A stretch of DNA of 64,000 nucleotides from Mycolicibacterium insubricum (GCF_010731615.1 NZ_AP022618.1:1054001-1118000); one strand, 5' to 3'; positions 33,103-42,332 are shown, numbered from the stretch's first letter. The notes: generated from the sequence alone by a model not told the origin. Numbers and translations: made by a program.

Positions 33103-33848
33103 TCGCCGCCGTCCGCGCCGAGGCGCTCAAACTGACCGGCACTCGCGCGCCGCTGGCCGCCGCGGCCGCCGCGGTCGCACTGTCGGTCGGGATGGCCGCG
33201 CTGCTGGCCTACACCGCCTACATCGGCGAACCCATGTCACCAGGCAAGGCCGCCAGCGGCGCCGCGCTGCTGGGCGTGCCGATCCTGATGGTGCCCGCCG
33301 CGCTGTCGATCACCGACGAATACCGCTCCGGGATGATCCGCACCAGCTTCCTGGCCGTCCCCAACCGCGCCCTGGTGCTGGCCGCCAAGGCGGTGGTGGC
33401 GGCGGCCTATTCCGCCGTCGTCGCCGCGGTGGCCGGCTACGCCTCGGTGCTGGCCGCCCGGGCGGTGGCGCGACCGAAGGTGGCCGCCGGACTCGACCCG
33501 ACCGGCGCCGACACCGTGCGCACCGTCGCCGCGATCGCGGTGGTCGCCGCGCTGGCGGCCGCGCTCGGGGTGGGTGCCGGCGCGCTGATCCGGGCCGGCT
33601 CCGGAGCGGTCGCCGTCGTGCTGCTATGGCCGCTGGTCGCCGAGACCGCGCTCGGGATACTGCCGGGCGTCGGAGCCAGGGTCGGGCCCTACCTTCCGTT
33701 CGCCGGTGCCTGGGAGTTCGCCGGCATCACCACGCTGTATTCGTTCCGGTCGGCATTCGGCTCCCTGGGCGGGCTCGGCTATTTCGCCGTCGTGGCGGCG
33801 GCGCTGCTGGCCGCCGGCATGCTCACGGTGACCCGCCGGGACGCGTGA
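33099..33848 (+). CDS. ABC-2 type permease
   Basis: A 249-residue membrane protein with six predicted helices, a short N-terminal ALKLTGTRAP cytoplasmic segment and the DEYRSGMIRTSFLAVPNR loop after the second helix that is typical of ABC-2 permeases (coupling segment). The GTG start overlaps the ATPase gene (GTGA). With the ATPase it forms one exporter; the cargo is not known. Confidence 0.88.
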   Translation: MIAAVRAEALKLTGTRAPLAAAAAAVALSVGMAALLAYTAYIGEPMSPGKAASGAALLGVPILMVPAALSITDEYRSGMIRTSFLAVPNRALVLAAKAVVAAAYSAVVAAVAGYASVLAARAVARPKVAAGLDPTGADTVRTVAAIAVVAALAAALGVGAGALIRAGSGAVAVVLLWPLVAETALGILPGVGARVGPYLPFAGAWEFAGITTLYSFRSAFGSLGGLGYFAVVAAALLAAGMLTVTRRDA

Positions 33849-33884
33849 GCCCAGTTTGCGTACCGAGGCGGTCCGGCGAACCGA

Positions 33885-33890
33885 TAACGT
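33885..33890 (+). promoter_or_regulatory. -10 box for leaderless lpqL transcript
   Basis: TAACGT (within GATAACGT) ends 7 bp before the ATG at 33898. Confidence 0.6.
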
Positions 33891-33897
33891 GGTTTCA

Positions 33898-35418
33898 ATG
33901 GGATGGGGATTGCGCGGCCGCCGGGCCGGGAAAGCCGGCATTGCGGTTTTCGCGAGCGTGCTGGTCGGATTGACTGCCGGGTGTGGCCACGAAGCACCGG
34001 CCTGCCCGAAGGATCCGGGGATCGAAGCCGCGGAGAAGTTCGGCCGGGAACTGCAGAAAAAGATCGACGTCGACGCCATGTTCGCTCACCTGCAGAAACT
34101 GCAGGACATCGCCGACGCCAATCACGGCACCCGCGCCATCGGCACCCCCGGCTACGAGGCCAGCGTCGACTATGTCGCAACCACCCTGCGCGACAAGGGC
34201 TTCACCGTCGACACCCCGGAATTCGAGGTCCGCCTCAGCCACTCCGAGCCCGGGACCGTGCACGCCGGGGACGCCGACTTCACCGCGCGGGCCCTCAAGT
34301 ACAGCACCGGGGCCCCGGCCGGCGGGCTGACCGTCCCGCTGGTCGCCGCCCGCACCGGCGACGCGGCCCGGGTCTGCGCCGACTCCGACCTCGACGGCCT
34401 GCCGGTCACCGGCGCGGCGCTGCTGGTCGAACGCGGCCAGTGCCCGTTCGCCGAGAAGGCCGCCACCGCCGTCAAGCACGGCGCCGTCGCGGTCATCGTC
34501 GCCGACAACGTCGACGAGCCCGAGATGACCGGAACCCTCGGGGAGTCCACCACGATCACCGTTCCCGTCGTCTCGGTGAGCAAAGCCGACGGCGCCGCGC
34601 TGCGCGCGCACCCGGGCCAGGTCACCGTCAAGGTCGACGCCCGGGTGGACACCCTCAAGGTGCGCAATGTCATCGCGCAGACGTCCACCGGGTCCACCAC
34701 CGACGTGGTGATGGCCGGCGCGCACCTGGACTCGGTGCCCGAGGGACCCGGCATCAACGACAACGGCTCCGGGGTGGCCGCGGTGCTGGAGACCGCGCTG
34801 CAACTCGGGCCCGCGCCGCAGGTCACCAACGCCGTGCGGTTCGCATTCTGGGGCGCCGAGGAGGTCGGCCTGGTCGGCAGCCAGCGTTACGTCCAGAGCC
34901 TCGACGAGAACCAACTGCGCGATATCGCGCTGTACCTGAACTTCGACATGCTGGCCTCACCCAACCCGGGCTACTTCACCTACGACGGCGACCAGTCCAC
35001 CGCGGTGGCCCGCGGTGGGGCGGTGCCGCGGGTACCCGAGGGCTCAGCCGGCATCGAGCGGCTGCTGGTGGGTTACCTCGACGGCGCTGGAAAGCGCGCC
35101 GAGGACACCTCCTTCGACGGCCGCTCCGACTACGACGGCTTCACCCTCGCCGGCATCCCGGCCGGTGGCCTGTTCGCCGGCGCCGAGGAGAAGATGACGG
35201 CCGAACAAGCCAAGGCGTGGGGTGGACAGGCCGACCAGCCGTTCGACCCGAACTACCATCAGAAGACCGACACCCTGGAGCACATCGACCGCACCGCGCT
35301 GGGCATCCAGGGCCCGGGGGTGGGCTTCGCCATCGGCCGCTACGCGCAGTCCCTCGGCGGACGCGACGGCGTCCCGGTGCGCGACGACCGCACCCGCCAC
35401 GTGGTGCAACCCGGCTGA
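33898..35418 (+). CDS. lpqL: Lipoprotein aminopeptidase of family M28
   Basis: A 506-residue lipoprotein peptidase. The lipobox is LTAGC with C29. A PA (protease-associated) domain lies between the halves of the M28 domain (about residues 150-250). Metal and catalytic residues are in AHLDSV, GINDNGSG, FWGAEEVGLVGS, LNFDMLASPNPGY and FDPNYHQKTDT, so the two-zinc site is complete. It should trim peptides at the outer face of the membrane. The ATG at 33898 is supported by a -10 box 7 bp upstream. A paralogue follows at 36317. Confidence 0.94.
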   Translation: MGWGLRGRRAGKAGIAVFASVLVGLTAGCGHEAPACPKDPGIEAAEKFGRELQKKIDVDAMFAHLQKLQDIADANHGTRAIGTPGYEASVDYVATTLRDKGFTVDTPEFEVRLSHSEPGTVHAGDADFTARALKYSTGAPAGGLTVPLVAARTGDAARVCADSDLDGLPVTGAALLVERGQCPFAEKAATAVKHGAVAVIVADNVDEPEMTGTLGESTTITVPVVSVSKADGAALRAHPGQVTVKVDARVDTLKVRNVIAQTSTGSTTDVVMAGAHLDSVPEGPGINDNGSGVAAVLETALQLGPAPQVTNAVRFAFWGAEEVGLVGSQRYVQSLDENQLRDIALYLNFDMLASPNPGYFTYDGDQSTAVARGGAVPRVPEGSAGIERLLVGYLDGAGKRAEDTSFDGRSDYDGFTLAGIPAGGLFAGAEEKMTAEQAKAWGGQADQPFDPNYHQKTDTLEHIDRTALGIQGPGVGFAIGRYAQSLGGRDGVPVRDDRTRHVVQPG

Positions 35419-35431
35419 GACGAGGCAAACG

Positions 35432-36280
35432 GTGGAGCAGTACCGCAACGGCGAATTGGTCTTCGACGTCATCGACCGCGGCCCGGCCGACGGGCCGGTG
35501 GTGATCCTTCTGCACGGCTTCCCGCAGACCAACGCGTCCTGGGCGCCGGTGATGGACCGGCTGGTCGCCGCCGGATACCGGTGCGTGGCACCGAATCTGC
35601 GCGGCTACTCCCCGGGCGCACGGCCCAAGGGCCGCCGCCACTACCGGGCCTCGCTGCTGGCCGGCGACGTGGTCGCGCTCATCGACGCCCTCGGTGTGGA
35701 CACCGTGCACCTGGTCGGCCACGACTGGGGCGCATTGGTCGCCTGGGCGGTCGGCGCCGAAGCACCGCAGCGGCTGGCCAGCCTGACGGCCGTCTCGGTG
35801 CCGCACCCGGCGGCCTTCCTGTCGGCGGTGCTGACCAGCCGCCAGGCCCTGGCCTCGACCTACATGGGGGTGTTCCAGCTACCGGTGTTGCCCGAGCGCT
35901 ACCTGCTCGGCAAGAACCGGGACGGGGCGCCGCTGGCCGCTGCCCTGGTGTCCGCCGGCCAGAGCCGCGCCGCCGCGGAACGCGACGCGGCCTCGATGAC
36001 CGAACCCGGTCGGTTGACGGCCGCGCTGAACTACTACCGGGCGCTTCCGCTGACCGACCCGCGGGCGGCCCGCAGCCCGATCACCGCGCCGACCCTCTAC
36101 ATCTGGAGCGAGGACGACGTGGCGCTGAAGGAGAAAGGCGCCCGGCTCTGCGGCCGCTACGTCGACGGGCCGTACCGCTACGAGCGGATGCCCGGCTCCC
36201 ACTGGCTTCCCGACGAATGCCCGGACACCATCGCCGATCTGCTGATCGACTGGTTCGGGTCGCATCCCGTGTCGCGTTGA
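35432..36280 (+). CDS. Alpha/beta hydrolase, epoxide-hydrolase-like
   Basis: A 282-residue alpha/beta hydrolase. The oxyanion motif HGFP is at 28-31, the nucleophile is D98 in GHDWG, the acid Asp lies in WSEDDVALK, and the catalytic His in GSHWLPDE. An Asp nucleophile in the elbow marks the epoxide hydrolase and haloalkane dehalogenase branch; the HGFPQ sequence and a Tyr-rich cap (RHYR, NYYR) favour epoxide hydrolase. It starts 13 bp after lpqL with a GTG, so it is probably co-transcribed with it. Confidence 0.9.
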   Translation: MEQYRNGELVFDVIDRGPADGPVVILLHGFPQTNASWAPVMDRLVAAGYRCVAPNLRGYSPGARPKGRRHYRASLLAGDVVALIDALGVDTVHLVGHDWGALVAWAVGAEAPQRLASLTAVSVPHPAAFLSAVLTSRQALASTYMGVFQLPVLPERYLLGKNRDGAPLAAALVSAGQSRAAAERDAASMTEPGRLTAALNYYRALPLTDPRAARSPITAPTLYIWSEDDVALKEKGARLCGRYVDGPYRYERMPGSHWLPDECPDTIADLLIDWFGSHPVSR

Positions 36281-36304
36281 GCGTCCACGGGGCCCCGCGT
36301 CGCA

Positions 36305-36310
36305 TACCCT
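36305..36310 (+). promoter_or_regulatory. -10 box for leaderless second M28 gene
   Basis: TACCCT ends 6 bp before the GTG at 36317. Confidence 0.55.
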
Positions 36311-36316
36311 GATCCG

Positions 36317-37807
36317 GTGAAACCCCGTCGCGGCGCCGCCGCACTGTGCTGTGCGGTCCTGCTCGGCGGACTCGCCGGCTGCTCCGGCGACGCGCAACCC
36401 CCGGTCGCGGAGGCACCGGCGCCGCCGACCCCGGCCGGCCTGGCCGCCAAGGTCACCATCGACGGGATGAAGAGGCACCTGCAGGCGCTGGCCGACATCG
36501 CCACCGCCAACAAGGGCAACCGCGCCGACGGCACGCCCGGCTTCACCGCCAGCGTGGACTATGTGGTGAAAACCCTGCGGGACCGCGGATTCACCGTCGA
36601 CACACCGGAAGTCAGCCGGTTGAACATCCTCGACCCCGGCCAGCCCGCGGTGACGGTGGCCGGCCGGGTCTTCCAGGTCGACCAGGCTTCGCAACTGCTG
36701 CCCACCCCCGCCGGGGACGTCAACGCCGCCGTCGTGCAACCGGTCAAACCCGCCGGCTGCGCGGCCGCCGACTACCGCCCCGGACCGAAGGGCCGCGTTG
36801 CGGTCACCGACGACACCGGTTGCGCGGTCGGCGTCAAGGCCCGGGCCGCCGCCGACAGCGGGGCCGCCGCGCTGCTGGTGGTCAGCGACGGCGGACGCAA
36901 CGGCAGCCCCGCCGGACTGTTCAGCCGTGGCTACTACAACGATCTGCCGATCCCGGTGGGGGTGATCGGCAGCGACGGCGGCGCCGCGATGCGCCGCAGC
37001 ACCGGTCCGGTCCGGGTCCGTCTGGACTCCAAGGCCGTCAAGATCACATCCCGAAACATCCTGGCGCAGACCACAACCGGCTCACCAGACAACATCGTCA
37101 TGGCGGGCGCCCACCTGGACAGCGTGTCGGCGGGCCCGGGGATCAACGACAACGGATCCGGCGTGGCCGCGGTGCTGGAGACCGCGCTGGCGCTGGGCCC
37201 GGATCCGTCGGTGCACAACGCCGTCCGGTTTGCCTTCTGGGGTGGGGAGGAGCAGGGTCTCAACGGATCACTGGATTACCTGTTCGCCCTCGACCGCGAT
37301 CAGCTCAACGCCATTGCGCTGTACCTGAATTTCGACATGCTGGCCTCGCCGAACGCCGGGTTCTTCACCCTCGACGGCGACCTGTCCGGACCCGCGGCCG
37401 CCAATCCCGATCCCGACGAGGTGCCGATCGGGTCGGCGGGGGTGGAACGCACCTTGGCCGGCTATCTCAACCTGGCCGGAAAGCGGCCCGCCGACCTGGG
37501 TTTGACGCAACGGTCGGACTTCCGCGGGTTCATGACGGCCGGGGTGCCGGTGGGCGGCATCACCACCGGCGCCGCCGACATCAAGACCAACACCCAGGCC
37601 CGGTTGTGGGGCGGTAAGGCCGGCGTCGCCTTCGACCCGAACTACCACACCGCCCGCGACACCCTGGCCGCGATCAATGCCGACGCGCTGGCCGTCGCCG
37701 GCCCGGGCGTCGCGTTCGCCGTCGCCACCTACGCCGACTCCATCGACGGCGTCAACGGGGTCCCGGGCCGCGACAAACGGCACCGCGCGGTATTCGGCGT
37801 GAGCTGA
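36317..37807 (+). CDS. Second M28-family lipoprotein peptidase, paralogue of LpqL
   Basis: A 496-residue lipoprotein with lipobox LAGC (C22). Domain order and motifs match lpqL: AHLDSV, GINDNGSG, FWGGEEQGLNGS, LNFDMLASPNAGFF and FDPNYHTARDT, so all five metal or catalytic positions are kept. The PA domain between them is the least similar part. The two genes share long near-identical blocks around the active site, as expected of tandem duplicates, with only the epoxide-hydrolase-like gene between them. It has its own -10 box 6 bp upstream of the GTG. Confidence 0.9.
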   Translation: MKPRRGAAALCCAVLLGGLAGCSGDAQPPVAEAPAPPTPAGLAAKVTIDGMKRHLQALADIATANKGNRADGTPGFTASVDYVVKTLRDRGFTVDTPEVSRLNILDPGQPAVTVAGRVFQVDQASQLLPTPAGDVNAAVVQPVKPAGCAAADYRPGPKGRVAVTDDTGCAVGVKARAAADSGAAALLVVSDGGRNGSPAGLFSRGYYNDLPIPVGVIGSDGGAAMRRSTGPVRVRLDSKAVKITSRNILAQTTTGSPDNIVMAGAHLDSVSAGPGINDNGSGVAAVLETALALGPDPSVHNAVRFAFWGGEEQGLNGSLDYLFALDRDQLNAIALYLNFDMLASPNAGFFTLDGDLSGPAAANPDPDEVPIGSAGVERTLAGYLNLAGKRPADLGLTQRSDFRGFMTAGVPVGGITTGAADIKTNTQARLWGGKAGVAFDPNYHTARDTLAAINADALAVAGPGVAFAVATYADSIDGVNGVPGRDKRHRAVFGVS

Positions 37808-37811
37808 GCGG

Positions 37812-38687
37812 TCAGAGCAACGGGATCCCGCGCTTGGCCCGTCGGCGCACCTCGAACAGGTACAGGTAGCTCCCGGCCTGCCGGATGAACTGAGGGATAA
37901 AGCGATTGGCGAACGCCACGGTCAGGAACAGGTGCTCGAAACACCATTGACGTCCCGGTGACCAGCGCAGGCCCAGCTGCTCGCGGAACACCGGGGCCAG
38001 AAACCCGGTGGTCAAAAACCGCAGCAGGGTGGACCAACCGGGCCGCAGCAGCGGGGTGATCATCTTCAGCCCGATCATGTCCAGCAGGTAATCGCGCACC
38101 GGCGGGTCGATGCGGACCCGCGCGCAGGCGGCGTTCCAGTAGTCGTCGAACTCCGCCCGGGTGGCCGGCCACTGGTCCTGCCTGACCTGCAGGGTGGTGC
38201 CGAGCGGGAACGCCGAACGGTAGAAACCCTCGACCTGCTCCGGTGCCAGCTCGCCGCGCAGCAGCTGGTAGCAGTCCTCCAGGCCGACGAAAATGCAGGC
38301 CGCCACCCATAATTGGAGGTCACGGTCGAACGCGTTGTAGGAAACCGGACTGTCCGGCCCGGAGCGCACGTCGCGGTGGGCGACGTTGACCGCGGCCCGG
38401 TAGGCCGCGCGGTCCGCATCGGATCCCAGCAGTGCGACGGCGATATAGGTGGCGGTGGTGCGGGCCCGCTTCCATGGGTGGCGCATCAACTGGCCGGACT
38501 CGACCGGGCTCTCCAGTACCCCGTAGCCGACGCCGGGACGGGCCAACTGCATGACGACGTTCGCCGCCGCCGCGCCCGATGACCAGAAGTCCAGCCCGTC
38601 GCCGAGGACGGCCGGGTGGTTGGCCCACCGCGCGGTGCGCCGCCGGATGCTGATCCGCGTCTGCGTATCGGTGAGCGGGGTGTTCAT
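37812..38687 (-). CDS. MpaB-family (DUF2236) haem oxygenase-like protein
   Basis: A 291-residue protein of the MpaB/latex-clearing-protein family. The family's haem-ligand His is H104 in NVAHRDVRS, preceded by the RARTTATYIAVALLGSDADR segment and followed by YNAFDRDLQLWVAACIFVGLEDCY, the standard DUF2236 order. No signal peptide is present; several amphipathic segments suggest membrane association. Relatives cleave double bonds (polyisoprene) or act on sterol-like compounds; the substrate here is unknown. ATG at 38687 overlaps the small upstream membrane gene (ATGA). Confidence 0.85.
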   Translation of the reverse strand: MNTPLTDTQTRISIRRRTARWANHPAVLGDGLDFWSSGAAAANVVMQLARPGVGYGVLESPVESGQLMRHPWKRARTTATYIAVALLGSDADRAAYRAAVNVAHRDVRSGPDSPVSYNAFDRDLQLWVAACIFVGLEDCYQLLRGELAPEQVEGFYRSAFPLGTTLQVRQDQWPATRAEFDDYWNAACARVRIDPPVRDYLLDMIGLKMITPLLRPGWSTLLRFLTTGFLAPVFREQLGLRWSPGRQWCFEHLFLTVAFANRFIPQFIRQAGSYLYLFEVRRRAKRGIPLL

Positions 38688-38905
38688 ACCGGACACGCGT
38701 TGCCCAGCAACAGCACCGGCCAGGCCAGCACGCTCGCGATGACCGACAGCATCAGCCGCCCACCGTGCAGGTCGGCCAGCCGGTCGGTGTGGGTGAGCAC
38801 CCAGACCACCCCGATGAACAGGTACGGGGTCGCCAGCAGTGCAGCCAGCCCGATCAGTTCGGCGATGGTGAATTCATAGCGCAGCAGTTTGCGCACGATG
38901 TCCAC
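38684..38905 (-). CDS. Small two-helix membrane protein
   Basis: A 73-residue protein with two predicted helices (about residues 14-37 and 49-68) and a basic N-terminus. GAGGAGG lies 7 bp upstream of the GTG, a strong ribosome site. It is coupled to the MpaB-family gene by ATGA, so it may be its membrane partner; this is inferred from position. I do not recognise a named family. Confidence 0.75.
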   Translation of the reverse strand: MDIVRKLLRYEFTIAELIGLAALLATPYLFIGVVWVLTHTDRLADLHGGRLMLSVIASVLAWPVLLLGNACPV

Positions 38906-38948
38906 GACCGCCTCCTCACCGCTTTGGCGTCATGCTAACGGCGCGGCG

Positions 38949-39218
38949 CTATCCACGGCGCCGAATGACGTTCCCGCCCAGGTAGGCCAGGTAGGCGACG
39001 ACGCCGGCCAGGCCGACCTTGCGGGTGCGCGGGGCGATCAGCGCCAGTCCCAGCGCGGTCTCGATGCCGCCGTTGGTGTACACGTGCCGGCGGGTGTTCT
39101 CCGGGAACGCCGCGGTCGTCACCGGCTGGTAGATCCCGGGTTTGACGAAATGCGACACTCCCGCCGCGGCCATGGCGACACCGGCGTAGCCGAGCAGCGA
39201 GCGGGTTTTCTCTGACAC
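38949..39218 (-). CDS. Small DoxX-like membrane protein
   Basis: An 89-residue membrane protein with three helices; the GVSHFVKPGIYQPV and NGGIETALGLALI segments resemble DoxX/quinone-oxidoreductase small subunits. AGGAAAACT precedes the GTG. It begins 7 bp after the Baeyer-Villiger monooxygenase gene and is therefore in the same transcript. Function unknown. Confidence 0.75.
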   Translation of the reverse strand: MSEKTRSLLGYAGVAMAAAGVSHFVKPGIYQPVTTAAFPENTRRHVYTNGGIETALGLALIAPRTRKVGLAGVVAYLAYLGGNVIRRRG

Positions 39219-39225
39219 AGTTTTC

Positions 39226-40710
39226 CTATCCGGTGTACTGGTAATCGGTCAGCGGGAACGTCTTCGCGTCGTGGAAAGCGTTGGCCGTCGATGTCGGGCG
39301 CAACAGGGTCGCCTCGCCCGCGTGGTTGAAATAGTAGGACCGCGAGGTGGAGCAATCGCCGGCGTTGAACACCGTGTCCTGTAATTTCCGGGTCATCGTA
39401 TCGAGGAATTCGTCGTTGGCCCGTTCGGACACTTCGACCGTCGTCGCACCGCGGCGCTGGGCTTCGCCGAGCACCCGCTGCATGTGGATCATTTCGCACT
39501 CGATGGTGGTGAAGTAGGACAGGCCACTGTAGGAGTACGGGCCGGCCAGGTTGAACAGGTTCGGGAACATCGGCACCGAGATCCCCTGGTAGGCCTGGAA
39601 CCGGTTGTCGCGCCACCACTTTCCGAGGTTGCGTCCCTCGCGCCCGATGATCTCGATGGCCGGGAAGTTGGCATCCCACAGATCGAATCCGGTGGCCAGC
39701 ACCAGGGTGTCGATCTCGACGTGCGCACCGTCGACGGTGTCGATGCCGTCGGCGGTGATCTGTTCGATGCCGGCGGCCTGCAGCGACACATTCGGCTTGT
39801 TGAAGGTGCGGTAGTACTCGTTGGAGTAGGTCGGGCGCTTACAACCGAAGTCGTAGTCCGGCGCCAGCGCGGCGCGGGTGCGCCGATCGCGGACGCTGGT
39901 GCTGCGGAACAGGTTCGCCAGGGTGGCCACCCCGCGGTTGAGCGGGTTTAGCTGACGGAAGTGCAGCACCCCGGCGATCATGATGACCTCGTAGATGGCG
40001 TCGGTGACGCCGCGGACTGCCCGCTGGGCCAGCGGGATCCGGCCGAACAGCCGGCGCACCGGTGCGGGGATGGCGAAGTCGATCTTCGGTACCACCCAGA
40101 TGGGGGTGCGCTGGAACACGGTCAGCTCGGCGACGGATTTCGCGAGTTCGGGGATGAGCTGCACCGCGGTGGCTCCGGTGCCGATGATCGCCACCTTGCG
40201 GCCGGTGAAATCGAGGTCGTCGTCCCACGCGGTGGTGTGCACGATGGTGCCGGCGAACTCGGTGATGCCGGGGATGTCGGGGGTGTGCGGCTGGGACAGG
40301 AAGCCGGTCGCGGCGATCAGGTAGCGCGGGGTGAGCGTCTGCCCGTCGGCGGTGCTGACCCGCCAGCGCTGCAGCTCCTCGTCCCACTGGGCGCTCTCCA
40401 CGCTGACCCCGAACCGCATGTATCCGCGGATGTCGTAGGTGTCGGCGACGTGTTCGGCGTAGCGCTTGAGCTCGGCGCCCGGGGCGAACAGCCGCGACCA
40501 GTCCGGATTGGGTTCGAAGGAGTAGCTGTAGGTGGTGCTGGGGATGTCGACGGCCAGACCGGGGTAGTGGTTGACGTGCCAGGTGCCGCCCAGGTCGTCC
40601 TCGCGCTCCAGGATGACCAGGTCGTTGATGCCGATCCGCTTGAGCGCGATGGCGGCGCCGATGCCACCGAATCCCGCTCCGATGATGACGGCCTCGGGTG
40701 AGTTCTGCAT
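39226..40710 (-). CDS. Baeyer-Villiger flavin monooxygenase
   Basis: A 494-residue FAD- and NADPH-dependent monooxygenase. The first dinucleotide motif GAGFGG is at 11-16, the second GTGATA at 177-182, and between them is the Baeyer-Villiger fingerprint F-x-G-x-x-x-H-x-x-x-W-D (residues 152-163). The family inserts oxygen next to a carbonyl to give esters or lactones; mycobacteria use several on ketones and steroids, and one (EtaA) activates ethionamide. ATG at 40710 is supported by TACCGT 6 bp upstream, inside an inverted repeat. Confidence 0.92.
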   Translation of the reverse strand: MQNSPEAVIIGAGFGGIGAAIALKRIGINDLVILEREDDLGGTWHVNHYPGLAVDIPSTTYSYSFEPNPDWSRLFAPGAELKRYAEHVADTYDIRGYMRFGVSVESAQWDEELQRWRVSTADGQTLTPRYLIAATGFLSQPHTPDIPGITEFAGTIVHTTAWDDDLDFTGRKVAIIGTGATAVQLIPELAKSVAELTVFQRTPIWVVPKIDFAIPAPVRRLFGRIPLAQRAVRGVTDAIYEVIMIAGVLHFRQLNPLNRGVATLANLFRSTSVRDRRTRAALAPDYDFGCKRPTYSNEYYRTFNKPNVSLQAAGIEQITADGIDTVDGAHVEIDTLVLATGFDLWDANFPAIEIIGREGRNLGKWWRDNRFQAYQGISVPMFPNLFNLAGPYSYSGLSYFTTIECEMIHMQRVLGEAQRRGATTVEVSERANDEFLDTMTRKLQDTVFNAGDCSTSRSYYFNHAGEATLLRPTSTANAFHDAKTFPLTDYQYTG

Positions 40711-40738
40711 ACCCAAACGGTACCGCAGGTATTGGGTA
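40710..40738. promoter_or_regulatory. Inverted repeat and leaderless promoter of the monooxygenase gene
   Basis: TACCCAA at 40710-40716 and TTGGGTA at 40732-40738 form perfect 7-bp arms around 15 bp that contain the -10 box (TACCGT on the minus strand, 40722-40717), which ends 6 bp before the ATG. A protein bound here would cover both -10 and start. Confidence 0.6.
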
Positions 40739-40831
40739 CTGGGGTGAGGCGGCGAGACTCGGTGGAGAGGGCGGCTGAGCCGGCGGAGCCGAGGTGAATC
40801 CGGTACCGCCGTGGCAACCCGACCATGCCGG

Positions 40832-42199
40832 TCAGGCCATCGGGCAGCGCTGCGGTTCCTCGGAATCATGTCCGCTGTAGTTGGTCATCGGCACCCTGTT
40901 CTCCTTCGCCAAGTGCCGGCCCAACTGCACCGCCGCCAGTGATGTGGTGTCGCCGAGCCTGCAGACGGCTCGCCTGCGCACCGACTTGCCGGGCAACCGG
41001 TCGGTCGCGGCCCGGGTCCGCACGTTGGCGCGCAGCGCGACCTCGAAGAGCGACTTCCATGGCTGTAGTCGGACGTCCGCATAGCTGGTGTTGCGGGTCA
41101 GCTCCCGCACCAGGACATCGCCGCTGAACGTGGCCACCGCGCCGAGCGTCGGCACGGTGACGGCGCGGACCAGCGTCCCGCGCTTTCCGCGGGCGCCGGC
41201 GATGTTGTCCGCCGCGGCCCGCGCCATCTGCTCGGTCCATGCTGTGGGGCCGCCCGCGTGTCCGGTTGAGTAGTCCGACATCGCCAGTGCTTCGGTCAGA
41301 TCCAGCGTCAACAACTCCGGGGCCACCCCGAGCACGTAGTTGATGTAGGTCCAGTAGTGCAGGACATCGGTCATCTGCCGCTCCGTCTTGCGGCGGCCGT
41401 AGTGGTCGTCGAGGAGCATCGGCAGCAACCCGATGGTGATGCCCGCGGTCGCGGTCAGCGCGGTCGAGATGGGGTTGCCGTGCTCGGCGTAGCGGTCCCG
41501 GCTCCACGACCGGCTCAGCCGGGCACGGACCTGGGCGTGCATCAGCCGCACCCTGGTGGTGGTGGTGAAACCTTTGCCGAACCGCCGCATTCCGCCCGGC
41601 TTGGACACTTCCAGGAAGAACTCGAAGGTCTCCAGGTTCCGGCGGTACGGGTCGCGGACCAGGCGACCCGTTTCGCCCACCGCGGTGGAGACCTCGGCGC
41701 CCACGAACGTTCCCATCAGGTCCAGCACCGCCATCCCGGACCTGCTCAGGTAGCTGCAGTCGCACCACAGTTGGCGTCCCCGCTCGAAGGCCTTCGGGTC
41801 GAACCAGGCGGGCCGGGCGTCCAGTCCCTCGGCGAACAGCCGGGTCAGCGCCGCGGGCGGATTCTCGACGGTATCGATGCCGTGGTCGAGCGCCTGGGTG
41901 AACATCAACCGGGCCGGGCCGTTGCCGATGGTTCGGGCCTCGGCCACCCAGGCGTCCATGAGTTCGTCGCCCTGCCACTCGTGATCGGCGAGCAGCCGAA
42001 CGATCGGCAGCTCGTGTGGATTCTCCAGATGTGCCAGCCGCGGACGGTAGAGCCGGTCCCGGTTGTAGTCCCAGATCGACGCCTCGACGAGACGCGGTGG
42101 CGGCGGCCGCAGCGGCGTGTCCGCGCGCCAGTAGTAGTTGTAGGGGTGTCCGGCGGCGGTATCGGGGAGCGCGCGTTTGGCCACGTCGATCAACTCCAT
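40832..42199 (-). CDS. Second MpaB/latex-clearing-protein-like oxygenase
   Basis: A 455-residue protein of the larger Lcp-like branch of the MpaB (DUF2236) family. The expected haem-ligand His is H221 in RVRLMHAQVR, preceded by FGKGFTTTT, where Lcp-type enzymes carry their Lys/Thr catalytic pair. It lacks a twin-arginine or Sec signal, unlike secreted Lcp proteins. It is the first gene of a minus-strand block of five genes and is divergent from the TetR regulator, with candidate operators in the 153-bp gap, so it is the likely regulated gene. The first ATG after that gap (42199) is used. Confidence 0.85.
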   Translation of the reverse strand: MELIDVAKRALPDTAAGHPYNYYWRADTPLRPPPPRLVEASIWDYNRDRLYRPRLAHLENPHELPIVRLLADHEWQGDELMDAWVAEARTIGNGPARLMFTQALDHGIDTVENPPAALTRLFAEGLDARPAWFDPKAFERGRQLWCDCSYLSRSGMAVLDLMGTFVGAEVSTAVGETGRLVRDPYRRNLETFEFFLEVSKPGGMRRFGKGFTTTTRVRLMHAQVRARLSRSWSRDRYAEHGNPISTALTATAGITIGLLPMLLDDHYGRRKTERQMTDVLHYWTYINYVLGVAPELLTLDLTEALAMSDYSTGHAGGPTAWTEQMARAAADNIAGARGKRGTLVRAVTVPTLGAVATFSGDVLVRELTRNTSYADVRLQPWKSLFEVALRANVRTRAATDRLPGKSVRRRAVCRLGDTTSLAAVQLGRHLAKENRVPMTNYSGHDSEEPQRCPMA

Positions 42200-42213
42200 C
42201 CTGAAATCAATTC

Positions 42214-42228
42214 TGGATGTACAGTCCA
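42214..42228. promoter_or_regulatory. Imperfect inverted repeat in the oxygenase/TetR promoter gap
   Basis: TGGATGTACAGTCCA has TGGA/TCCA arms around a palindromic TGTACA, offset by one base. It lies 15 bp upstream of the oxygenase start and shares the TGGATG half-site with 42333-42350. Confidence 0.45.
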
Positions 42229-42332
42229 CCAAAAACGGCAGATTGACAAGAGGGAGATTTCTGGCCGCCTCAAAGCGCGGACCAGACCGGCATTGATACG
42301 GATTCGGGGGCGCTCGGCGTTGGAGGTCTATC

